Assembly (NCBI GenBank): GCA_027563935.2
Contig: CM050453.2
Span: 83,240,665 to 83,304,664, forward strand
Length of the DNA: 64,000 bases
Direction: 5' to 3'
DNA from: Costus lasius
Taxonomy: Eukaryota > Streptophyta > Magnoliopsida > Zingiberales > Costaceae
This document shows, piece after piece, positions 23,053-32,276 of the stretch (positions within the stretch are counted from its first letter, which is position 1; each line of letters opens with the position of its first letter). The position numbers and the translations under genes are program-made. The notes below the pieces were generated by a model. That model made no database searches. It saw only the letters and a program-made list of their open reading frames with translations, and was not told the origin of the DNA.

Positions 23053-23694
23053 GTGGACGTTTGGGGTGGCTATTGCTGGGCGCACCAGCGTTTTTCCGCT
23101 GGCCGAGAGAAGCAGTCGATTGGCTGCTTCTGTGGGAATCTGCCTTCACTTGTCACGCTCGTCTCCCCTCCCGAAAAGCTTCCAACACGCGACGATCTGC
23201 CTTCGCTCGTGACGATCCTACGTCCGATCAGCAGCCGCTGCCTCCGCCACCACCACGGTACTCTATTCCATCCCTCTCCGCGAGCTCCAGTGCGCCCTCA
23301 TCGCCTTCTGGTCTCCGCCTCTTTGCCTCGGCCTCATCCCCACCCTCCTTGCCGTCCCTGCTGCCTTGTTCCCGCTTCCTCCGAGACCCTTGCTGACCTC
23401 CGCGTCGTCCTCCTCTGGCACAAAATTTGCCCCTCCCACCGTGATGGCTTCTCCATCCCCATGCGCTGGCTCATCTCCTTCTCCATCCCCATGCACTGGC
23501 TTCCTCCGAGACCCTTGCTGATCATTGGAGTCTATGCTGGCGGCGTCTTCTTTTCCTACAAGATCAGAGTGAAAGGGAAGGATGCAGTGAAATTGCTCAA
23601 GTCCCACATCCAGAACAGCAACTACAGTGAGAGGATTGGACTCAATAAGTGGATGGATGATAACGATTTCCCAGGCTTGATAGTTCAGTAATAG
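23053..23694 (+). pseudogene. GC-rich cargo, possible captured gene fragment
   Basis: A 212-codon frame crosses the GC-rich centre. Its first two thirds are Pro/Arg/Ser-rich and look like translated non-coding sequence. The last 60 residues (GVYAGGVFFSYKIRVKGKDA, then LLKSHIQNSNYSERIGLNKW, then a stop after DFPGLIVQ) have normal amino-acid composition and could be a captured exon. I do not recognise the family. Alternative: a chance frame. Confidence 0.35.
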
Positions 23695-23711
23695 TTTATA
23701 TACGTGTTTGT

Positions 23712-23810
23712 TTGCATATGTGTTTTTTTGATATCTATCTTTCCTTGTCTTATAGAACTTGTATGCATATGTGGTTTTTTGAGATCTATCTTTCCTTGTC
23801 TTATAGAACT
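23712..23810. repeat. Two-copy tandem repeat, about 50 bp
   Basis: TGCATATGTG, a T-run and GATATCTATCTTTCCTTGTC followed by TTATAGAACT occur twice, at 23713 and 23764, within the Harbinger-like element. Confidence 0.8.
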
Positions 23811-25099
23811 ATGCATAAGGCATATGTTGTGTTAATTTGCGCTGCTACCCAATTATTAAGGACTTAAATGACTTAGATTATAAGTAAATTTGGTGTGGGA
23901 TTGATGAATTATGAATTTATGTATATTTTTATTTACTAATGATATAAGCTTGATCTAATGAACTAATTTTTGTTTAAGAATCTAAGTACAATAATTAATC
24001 AAAAAAACTACTCTAGCTAAGTAAATCTATGATTGAAAAAAGACAAAACTATTACAAAATTAATATATTGTGTTTTAGAAATTTTAGTGGACGCACAAAT
24101 TGGTCTACCTTAAGATTAGAGGATAATTTTGAATATTATTTTATCACATATGTAGTATGGTATGTGATTTGGTTGTGTAAATGTTATATTTAATATGATA
24201 TTATTTTTGTTAAAAATTATTGCTTAATATAATAGTACAATAATTTTATTCTGCTGACCAACAATTATAATTTCCCAAACAGCTTCTACTTCTCTCAGCC
24301 AGCTACCTTTCAACCAGCAATTCTCCAGCCAGCAGCCAGCAGAAGCAGAATCTGCCCCAAACTGGGCCTAAATTTCTCTAAGAATTAGAATTTGAATAAC
24401 AACATAATCTCTTACGATGATCCCAAACTCGATAATTCCTAGGGTTCCGAATTTCAAGCAATCAACTTCTCAGTCTATTTTGTAAAATTCTAAAACATGC
24501 TAATATTTATAAAACTAAGGAGAATTAAAGAGCAATCAATCACAAAAGTAAAATTATCACAATAAAATTAGTTTGACAAAATTAGGGTTTTCTAATCATT
24601 AAGAAACAAAGAGATTACACCCCCATGTCCCAAAGAAAGATTAAGCTACCATGATGAAGGGATAATAATAAAACATGTTTCTGTATGAATAGAATCGAAA
24701 AGAAGATGAGAAGAGTTACAAAACAGTGTTGTAATGAAATTACAGCACCGTAATTGCCTATAATAGCGCTGTCATTGCTGTTTCATTGATTTCTCTTCCA
24801 ATCGGAATTGTTTTGCTTTGAAACTTTAGATGCACGTTCTCCTTCACCAGGCAAAGCTCTCTGTCAAATTTTGTGGCCGGAGGTGGTCTGCAGGCTGAGA
24901 ACCGATGAACCCTAGCAATTCCACCTCTCCCTCAATTTCGCCATGGATTGGTGATTAAAAATTATGGCTTTTGGTGCCTTTTTCTTCTCCTCATTGAGAC
25001 GATTCCGCCACTTCTTTCGGATCTCAATTTGGACTTCTGAATCAAAAGATATGGTCTTTTTAATTTTCGGGCGGAAAAATCAGAATTTCGGGTTTCAAA

Positions 25100-25500
25100 A
25101 TACGGTACCGTATCCTGAATACGGTAGTGCCGTATTTCCTTCTGTGAGTTCTGGGCAGAAAACATGGTACCGTGTAAGTCCTCACGGTGCTGCCATATTT
25201 TACCCAAAACCCTTCTGGTTGAAATTAAAGGAAAATACAGTACCGTGAGAGTTTCGTCCAAAAATACGGTAGTGTCGTATATTTGTTAGAACTTTCAGGT
25301 TAAAATTTTTGAAAAATACGGTACCGTGCGATTTCATACGGCAGTGTCATATTCTTCTCAAACTTTTCTGGTCGAAAATGCTGAATAATACGGCACCGTG
25401 TAGTTCCATACGGTAGTGTCGTATTTCACCCAAAACGTCCGCTGCGAAATACGGTACCGTGCGATTCATGCCCAAAAATACGGTAGTGCCGTATTTTTGC
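25100..25500. repeat. Dyad-site array B
   Basis: This is the same array as 17630-18030, in the other LTR. The two copies differ at scattered positions, including changes inside some sites (for example CATATTC against CGTATTC near 25350). Confidence 0.9.
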
Positions 25501-25755
25501 TAGAAGGTCCATTTGACTTGAAATTTGATGGGTAGACTCCTATTGATGTCTAGAACTCGTTCATGCATTGGGATTGCTCGAAAACCGATGATAATGATGT
25601 CTTTTTGCCAGAAATTGATCAAAAACCAAATATGGTGTAGATTCCGAAGCATTCGACAAAAAAGGTATAAAAACAAAGTAAAAGAGTAAGATTATGGTTC
25701 AAAAGACTACCAAATAAGTATGAAAAATACTATGAAATTTTGAGTCATCAATCGG

Positions 25756-26205
25756 CATTTAGCACTAGTGGTCGAATAGTAAGCCCACATCGAAACCAAC
25801 TTCATTGGCATACTTTAGAAGCTTTGATGTGTGCTAGAAGTTGGTTATGGAAAGGAGAAGATCAAGGTAAACTTATGTATATCTTGTTTATAGTTGTATA
25901 TCTTTGTTTATAGTTAGACGAATTAAATTTATAGTTTAATTATCATATCTTGTTTACTTTTTGAATCATTAACTTATTAATTTTAAAATGGATTTTAATA
26001 GGAATTGGTTCTAAAGTAGTGGATTATTTTGCAATATTACTTGAGGAGATGGACTATGATGTTGATTGTACATTTTTAATATAAATTAGTTCTAATCATT
26101 AACTCATTTTTTGTTGTTTAATACTAATTTGTTCTATTTTGTATGCAGATGAATTATTGTCAAGTGGCATTACTAATGGGTTAGAAGATGATTGATTTTA
26201 TGTTG
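25756..26205 (+). pseudogene. hAT transposase, piece 3 (C-terminal dimerisation region)
   Basis: After the Athila-like element the frame continues as AFSTSGRIVSPHRNQLHWHT and then LEALMCARSWLW. This is the highly conserved C-terminal end of plant hAT transposases (SAFSTGGRV...LHP..VEALICTRDWL). Possible short exons follow: a GT after GEDQ near 25867, an AG before IGSKVVDYFAILLEEMDYDV near 26003, and a third piece ELLSSGITNGLEDD ending in TGA at 26192-26194. The intron reading is inference. Confidence 0.82.
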
Positions 26206-26804
26206 TCATGTTGATGTCTTGGACAATTCTATGTAATACAAACTTTGCTAATGTCTTGGATAATTTTGTCAATGTGTGATGGACTTGTGGTCCTGTGGAG
26301 TTGTGTAATGGACTTTACTATGTTGTATTGTTGTGTGATGCAAACATTACTATGTTGGGTGTAATGGACTTTACTATGTTGTGTGTGATGCAACATTATT
26401 ATGTTGGGTGTAATGGATTTGTAGTTGTGGAGTTGTTTGTATTAAACTAGCTTATATAGTATGATTAAAACTTTTCTATTTGAATCAAACATTAAATTTT
26501 TATTGTCTTGGATAGTTTTTTGTGACATGAATGTGATAATGTGATAACTTTTTTATTTGATTTTGAAGTTTTGATGTTTTAGATAGATTTTTTGTGATGT
26601 GAATATGATGATGTAATGCTTAATTAAATTTTGTTATATTGGATGTAGTGGATAGTGGATACTCGATACAAGGATTTAAGTATTTTATGAATTTATGCAG
26701 TATTTGTAATTGATTAAGTTGTGATTTAAAGTACGATAAAATTATCTTATGGGTTTTTTTCCCCACAGGGTTGGGTTTTCTGCGAGTACCCATAGGGTCG
26801 AGTT
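26206..26804. other. 3' flank of the hAT gene, with tandem repeat
   Basis: There is no ORF. At 26304-26420 a 50-57 bp unit starting GTAATGGACTTTACTATG is repeated about 2.3 times. At 26762-26804 GGTTGGGTTTTCTGCG and GAGTACCCATAGGG resemble subterminal hAT sequence. The interval ends where the chromovirus LTR begins. Confidence 0.5.
26304..26420. repeat. Short tandem repeat
   Basis: Unit starts are at 26304, 26361 and 26410; the second and third copies are slightly shortened. Confidence 0.75.
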
Positions 26805-27021
26805 TGTGATATCCATGATTTATCTTCTAACATCATTATGAAGAGTATTAAGTAATTATAGATAAATACCCATATTAACTCAATAGGAATAATACATAAA
26901 GAAAAAGACTAAAGTGTAAATTCAATCATTTAGGATGCATATTGATCACTTAAGTGGGAATTTGAATAAGTAATTTCTCATTATTTTGTAAAGTTAAAAC
27001 AAATAAGAGAGAAAGGATATA
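26805..27021 (+). repeat. Chromovirus 5' LTR, piece 1
   Basis: It starts TGTGATATCCATG; the same sequence reappears at 63864 as TGCAATATCCATG and runs in parallel for the available 137 bases with a few mismatches. Piece 1 ends at the ATA duplicated by the Harbinger-like insertion. Confidence 0.9.
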
Positions 27022-27133
27022 GGCTTGGTTTGGGGCTGCTGACCGCCCACTTTTGCGGGTGCGACCAGCTGATTATAGGCTTGGTTTGGGGCTGCTGGCC
27101 GCCCGCTTTTGCGGGTGTTTGGCTTGACTACTA
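27022..27133 (+). repeat. Duplicated left terminus of the Harbinger-like element
   Basis: GGCTTGGTTTGGGGCTGCTG starts at both 27022 and 27078, each time preceded by ATA. Confidence 0.85.
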
Positions 27134-27643
27134 CTGGGCGCATGTTGTATTCCACAAGTGCACGGATACTCGAAGTAATAATTAATATATCGAACCACAA
27201 GGACTTTGTTGTTAAATACTGACTAATTGAGTTTTCACTAGCTAAGGGAATCGAGAATTGTGTAAAAAGTAATCGAACTGTAATTGAAGTAAATCAGGAT
27301 GAGAGAATCGGGACTAGGGGTTCATTCAACTTGATATTCAGAACTAGATAGGATTAAAGAATCATCGATTTATCTCTGCTACGGTTAAGATATAATTCAC
27401 TTGGCAAACAAACTAACTCACTCTCGCACAATTAGTTTGCAAGGAACGATCCTCACTCTCGTACAAGATCAATTCAATGCTAAATATAAGTGAATTTCGG
27501 TTAAAGAGATTAAGGATCACTCTCGTGCATCCTATCTCAATACCAAGATCTCAAACAAAACTAAGCACTCTCGCACCTTAGTTTCACAGGTTTTACTCAA
27601 GGCTTTCTAACAGTCTAACGTCTATCTCGAGCACGTTATCATG

Positions 27644-29528
27644 TGATGGAGGCAGCAAGCACAAGCCACGAAGGTATAAATGGAGCCTGAGATTACCTTA
27701 GGCTAACGCTGGGAGGCTTCTCAAATAAGCTAGCATGTTCAATTCTAAAGCTAGCTAAATAATGGATAATAGCTACTTCACCCATCGAAGACTCTCAAGT
27801 TCAAGCTCACTAAAGAAGAAGTTGCTGCATCCCATAAATGATGACTTGCATGAGCACCAACCTGTCCAGCCACATCCACGCCAAGCATCAATCCAACCAT
27901 GTATGGACCAGCTCTAAATCTGCCAAATGAGGATATGGTGATGCGCCAGCCCACTCATCGCCAACAAGCATTCATCTTCAATGAAGGAAGCCCCAATGCA
28001 CCTCATATGGAATCTTCAACGTCTCTTCTTATTGATCAAAATTGGAAATAACAACGTCTCTATCTTCTCACTATATGTATCTCTTTCGCATGCCTCATTG
28101 GAACAACGTTTTGATGAATTTGAATCTATGAAGTAGTTTCCTTAGTATAGTTCCTCTTCTATCGGATGCTCTCCTCCTTCTTCTCCTTCTAGGGCCGAGC
28201 CCTCCTCTCCTCTTTCCTTCCTCTATCTCTACCCTCTCCTTCTTCCAGAAATCAAACCAACCAGTCATGGTTTCCTGTTCCCAGAATCCCGAAATTTTGA
28301 GAGCTCGCCGCGGACGATCCACCGGTCGGATTCTCACAAAACTTCGGCCATCACTCATCCTCCCCAATACGAAATCACAGCCGCCGACATCCGCCCATCC
28401 ACCCGTCCGATCACCGGAATCAAATGGCCGATCCAAACCCCTATTTCCGCCCAGATTCCGCCTCAGATCCGCCTTTCAACGTCGCTCTCCTCCGACCGGC
28501 CACCATTCGACCCGAAAATCCGGCCACCTCTTTGCCATCACCGCAGAAACCTCCAGTAGTAGTAGGTTCGGGGTGCATGCCCTACCGGCCGAACAACGGC
28601 CGACCCTGTTCTGTTCGCCAGCCTTCCCCTGTTCCGTTCGACAACCCGCATCGTCACCGCCTCCGCCAATCCTCAGACACCATCCTCGCCTCCTCCACCA
28701 GCCGTCCGTGCTTCGACGATATCAACGCCGCCTCGTCCTCCTTCATCCCCTATGTCTTTGACGAGCAACCCATGCTCCGGCGTCGTTAATCGGCACACGC
28801 CCTGTTTCTACATATCCTCCTGTTTCCTGCTACAACTTCTGCTTTGCTAATGGTTAACCTTGTTCTTGCAGGTAGTTTAAGCAATCTGGGCAACAAAAGT
28901 CTTGAATTTTGGCACGATTATGAAGAACAAATCCTGTTTTACCAGTTGTACCAGTCGAACCGAACTCAGATTCAACAGATCAACCAAGGATACCTGACAA
29001 CTTTTGATAATTAATACATTTCCTGCAATTGTTTCATCGACTAATCTGACTAGCCCTTTTTGTGCAGGTGTTTTAAGCAATCAGTGTAACAAAGGTCTTG
29101 AACTTTGGTCAGATAATGACGCACACATCTTGTTCTTTCATGTGGACTAATTGATGCAATCCTAGGTTCAACGGTTCAACTTATGAGGTCTTGCAACAAT
29201 TGCTATCTGAAACAGTTCAATGCAGTTTTAATTTTCCAATCTGATCAACTATATGGTTGCAGTGATTATATATGCCTGATAGTTCTTCACGCTATAATTC
29301 TTACACGATTTTAAAGAACTACTTTTGTTCTACATCTTGGTATAATAGGTTCAAATTTTAGATATATGGATTTTCCTACAAGGCATAGTTACTTTTTATA
29401 AATGATATTCTTCAGTAGCACTGAATTCTGACTGATTTCTGAATTTTGGTTTTCTCTAAAAATAAAATAAAAAAATAATAATTTAATTTTAAATTAGTAT
29501 CATTGTCACACGCTTCCGTCCTACATCA
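27644..29528 (+). repeat. 5' LTR of the one-ORF element
   Basis: It is 1885 bp with sharp internal composition changes: an ordinary first 480 bp, a GC-rich block at 28140-28800, then AT-rich sequence. At 28869 and 29065 a module of about 80 bp starting directly after TGCAG is present twice (TTTAAGCAATC...CTTGAA). Confidence 0.92.
28869..29147 (+). repeat. Two exon-like modules in the LTR
   Basis: Copies at 28869-28950 and 29064-29147 each begin after a pyrimidine-rich tract and TGCAG, then share TTTAAGCAATC, GTCTTGAA and TTTGG. They look like tandemly duplicated 3' splice site plus exon. The same pair occurs in the 3' LTR near 33480 and 33677. Splicing is inferred only. Confidence 0.5.
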
Positions 29529-29531
29529 GTT

Positions 29532-29542
29532 TGGTATCAGAG
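29532..29542 (+). other. Primer binding site, initiator tRNA-Met
   Basis: TGGTATCAGAG begins three bases after the LTR end; only 11 bases match before the sequence departs (GGAGG instead of CATGG or similar). Confidence 0.85.
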
Positions 29543-30846
29543 GGAGGTTAAGTGGTAAACTCTTGTTTGTCCACATCGATCCTTAACTTTGCTCTTTGTT
29601 TTTAAAGTTCCTATATTTCTGATTTTCTGATCATTGAATTTAATATTCTGATATTTTTGTGGGGACAAATCAGCATCTCTGATTTGAAAATTTGTTGCTT
29701 TCACTTGTTGAATGGTTGGAACAACAAAGTTAATTGCTGCACCGTCCATGACTGAATTTACAAGTAAACTCTGAACTTCTGTGCTTGATGTTTTAGTGAA
29801 ACTTTTCAGATTTTAGCAGTGCAGAATTTCATTATTGTGCCAATTCAAACATGGCCACAAATGATGAAAGTTTGTCAAATTCAGTTCAGGACAGCATACT
29901 TAATTGCCGCACCTAACTGTGTTTGCAACCAAAATTCTGCAAACCATATTCTACAAGCAATCTGATTTTGATCACCTTGACATTCTCATTGATTTTCAGC
30001 CACTCCAGCAACATAGATCCTTGTAAACCTCAGTTTAGGTCAGCAAACCAAATTGCTGCATCTTCCCTCACTGAGTTTGCAAAGTTTCTCATCAACGCAG
30101 CAAACTACTGCACTTGTTTGCTCAAGTTCTGATCATCCATAATCTGCACAAAACTATGTCTTAACTTCTGAATTTTCAGCACCAACAGATTTTGAACATT
30201 TCCTCCTTCTTGCTGCACTTAACCTGCATCAAATTGCAGCCACTACCTAAATTAGTTTTCAACACCTACATGTGCTGCAGTTTTCTTGAAATTGCCTCTG
30301 AGTTACTGCTTTCTACGCTGAATTCTGCACTTTATTTCTGAATTTTTAAATCTGGTTTTTCAGCCTTCTGAATTTGAAGTTTTCAGCCTGCTTGCTGCAC
30401 TTAATTTCTGTCAAACTGCAACTTGGATAACACCAACATATTTCTGTTTACAACATCCATAAGTGCTGCATTGATTATAACTATAAATTCTGCACTTGAA
30501 TGTTGAATTTTCCAACCTGTTTTCAGCCTAGTTTCCGTTCTTAATCAAATTGCAACCTTCAATGAGCATACTTTCTGCACATCCATATGCTGAAATTGAT
30601 TGCATGTTAGTTAAGTAATTTTCTGTTTTTTTTTGCATAAAAAAAAATTATATGCTCTAACGTTTAGTTGCTTTTTTTGTTAATTATTTGCTAGAGAAAA
30701 AAAAAACTTCTAAGTGCTTTTATGTTTAGTTGATTATTGTTCTGCATGCTAGTTTGTTTATTCTCATATATATCTTTTCATACTAGCTGAAAACATTTTC
30801 TATCATCTTAGGGAGCTCTATTTTCAAAATATTTTCAAATCATCCC
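29543..30846 (+). other. Leader of the one-ORF element
   Basis: It has no sustained coding frame. It is made of loose repeats of words such as TGCTGCA, TTCTGCA and CTGAATTTT, giving the impression of a degenerate low-complexity repeat from 29900 to 30560. Poly-A and poly-T runs occur at 30627-30710. Confidence 0.6.
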
Positions 30847-32181
30847 ATGGCCACTAGTATTAACCAAGAACGAATGCTCAAATTTTATGACAACTTCAAG
30901 TCCATGGAGAATCATCTCAAAACCTGTCACAGCTATATAGAAGACATGAGACAAACTCTACACAAGCAATATTTAGAGAAACTTCCAACTTATAGTGTCA
31001 CCCTTAGGAATGATTTTTTCCATACCTACATCAAAATGAAAGATAAGATGTGTAAGGTAGCCATAGATGAGTCCATAGGCTTCAACTTCATAACCCCTAG
31101 TGCCATTGATAGATTTGGCCTTACCAGTGAGCCTATCCCAGACCCTTACACCATTAGTAGGGATGATGGAACCAAAACCTTAGTGAACCATATGTGCTTA
31201 GTTCCTATTTTGTTAGGTACCCTACTACTAGAAGTTTGGTGTTATGTCTTACCCTTAGAAGGTACATACCATGTCCACCTAGGAGCACTTTGGTTATATG
31301 ATGTCAATGGGTATTACCAAAGGCAAGATGATTCATATGTCTTAAGATGCCAAAACCCAAAGATTAAGATCAAGAGATCCAAACCTAAAACCTCTAAGGT
31401 ACCTACTCCCTCAAACTCTCAAGAGAATATACCAACCTTAGAGTCTACCATGGGAACAAAAACAAGCTCAGGTAACACATGTGAAACTCAACAGGCAAAC
31501 CATGAGGTAGAACCCATACCTCAACCTTCAATTTTAGGGCCCATACCCATAGGTCCTCAACCTGAGTCTAGCAATCCAGCTAAAGAAACCATAGTTGACT
31601 TGTCTGAGAGTCAAACTACACCTGAGTTGCCCATAGAGACCACAGTAGGCTTGTCTCAACCTAAGTGTCAAATAGGGCCATTACCTTCAATTTTAGGGCC
31701 CATACCTATAGGGTCTCAAATTGAGCTTAGCACTACTACTAGAGAACCTAAAGTTGAACCCAAACCATTAGGTCTTCTTCAACCACATTTTGAACCTAAA
31801 CTCAAGCCTTTTCAACTTGATGTAGATCCTAATCCTGAACCTTTAGGGCAACACCTAGGCTTAGAAATTTTTTCCCAGGACCCTATGATCCTTGAATCTT
31901 TTCCCTTAGGTCCTTCTACCCACACCCTTAAGCCACCATTAGGATCAAGAGAACATAATAAACTCAAACATGATTTGCTCTTTACATTTAATGATGTTGA
32001 GTACATTGACTTCATCATTCCTAGTTCTCTTCTAACTCCTATGATTTTCTATGACAAACCTACTAATGAGTACGGCCGAGAAAGGGAATTCGATGCAGGT
32101 ACCCTTGATCTGCAGCTTGGACCGTGGACAAAGAACAACAAGATAGGATGTTGTGATGCTGACAACACATGGAAGTTTTAG
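30847..32181 (+). CDS. Retropepsin-like protein with proline-rich tail (444 aa)
   Basis: The ATG at 30847 has a good context (CCCATGGCC) and the frame is open to TAG at 32179. Residues 1-60 look helical and polar. Residues 60-185 resemble the aspartic-protease segment of plant Ty3/gypsy polyproteins: VAIDESIGFNFITPSAIDRF, GLTSEPIPDPYTISRDDGT, then EVWCYVLPLEG and HVHLGALWLYDVNGYYQRQD. In active relatives the start is IDSG or IDTG; here it is IDES, so the Asp is kept but the Ser/Thr-Gly that follows is not, and activity is doubtful. Residues 185-380 are Pro/Glu/Thr-rich with a repeat (PSILGPIPIGPQ near 227 and PSILGPIPIGSQ near 280). The C-terminus is charged. It is the only ORF of the element. 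It could be a processed relic of a gag-pro gene or a protein with a new role. Confidence 0.72.
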   Translation: MATSINQERMLKFYDNFKSMENHLKTCHSYIEDMRQTLHKQYLEKLPTYSVTLRNDFFHTYIKMKDKMCKVAIDESIGFNFITPSAIDRFGLTSEPIPDPYTISRDDGTKTLVNHMCLVPILLGTLLLEVWCYVLPLEGTYHVHLGALWLYDVNGYYQRQDDSYVLRCQNPKIKIKRSKPKTSKVPTPSNSQENIPTLESTMGTKTSSGNTCETQQANHEVEPIPQPSILGPIPIGPQPESSNPAKETIVDLSESQTTPELPIETTVGLSQPKCQIGPLPSILGPIPIGSQIELSTTTREPKVEPKPLGLLQPHFEPKLKPFQLDVDPNPEPLGQHLGLEIFSQDPMILESFPLGPSTHTLKPPLGSREHNKLKHDLLFTFNDVEYIDFIIPSSLLTPMIFYDKPTNEYGREREFDAGTLDLQLGPWTKNNKIGCCDADNTWKF

Positions 32182-32266
32182 ATTCTTAAGGAGCAGCTAA
32201 CTCTCGCCCCTCAAGAACTTCTCCACCACCACAAGAACAATTCTTCGGGGAAGAATTATTTTCACC

Positions 32267-32276
32267 AGGGGAGAAC
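32267..32276 (+). other. Polypurine tract
   Basis: AGGGGAGAAC lies directly before the 3' LTR start TGATGG. Confidence 0.8.

Larger units (their letters stand above)
22990..24368. mobile_element. Harbinger/Tourist-like non-autonomous element with GC-rich cargo
   Basis: It is 1379 bp with ends GGCTTGGTTTGGG and CCCCAAACTGGGCC (partial inverted repeats of the GGGCCnGTTTGG type) and a 3-bp duplication TAA on both sides. The uninterrupted LTR at 16950 shows the empty site ACTAAATTTC. The ends and about 120 bases of the right part match the second copy at 27022-48043, but the GC-rich centre does not. No transposase is present. Confidence 0.8.
16385..25750 (-). mobile_element. Athila-like Ty3/gypsy element, non-autonomous (gag-pro only)
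   Basis: It starts TGTTGTAATC and ends AGTCATCA with target duplication ATCGG. On the minus strand the order is LTR (25750-22421, containing a 1379-bp Harbinger-like insertion), tRNA-Asp primer site, gag-pro remnant, a long 3' non-coding region, polypurine tract and LTR (18283-16385). The internal region is only 4137 bp. RT, RNase H and integrase are absent; the gag-pro frame passes directly into the sequence that ends pol in the related element at 27143-46681. The two LTRs differ by roughly 3-4%. Confidence 0.9.
22421..25750 (-). repeat. 5' LTR of the gag-pro-only Athila-like element, interrupted
   Basis: LTR sequence occupies 22421-22989 and 24369-25750, about 1950 bp after removing the Harbinger-like element. 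It begins TGTTGTAATCCG and ends TGAGTCATCA. A dyad-site array is at 25100-25500. Confidence 0.9.

Noticed and set aside
14807..26205. Domesticated hAT-derived host gene
   Set aside because: It has in-frame stops and a frame change besides the insertions, so no functional protein can be argued from this copy.
28267..28789. ORFs of 164 and 121 codons in the GC-rich block
   Set aside because: They overlap in different frames, are Pro/Arg/Ser-rich, and one of the pair is disrupted by small deletions in the other LTR near 33010 and 33070.
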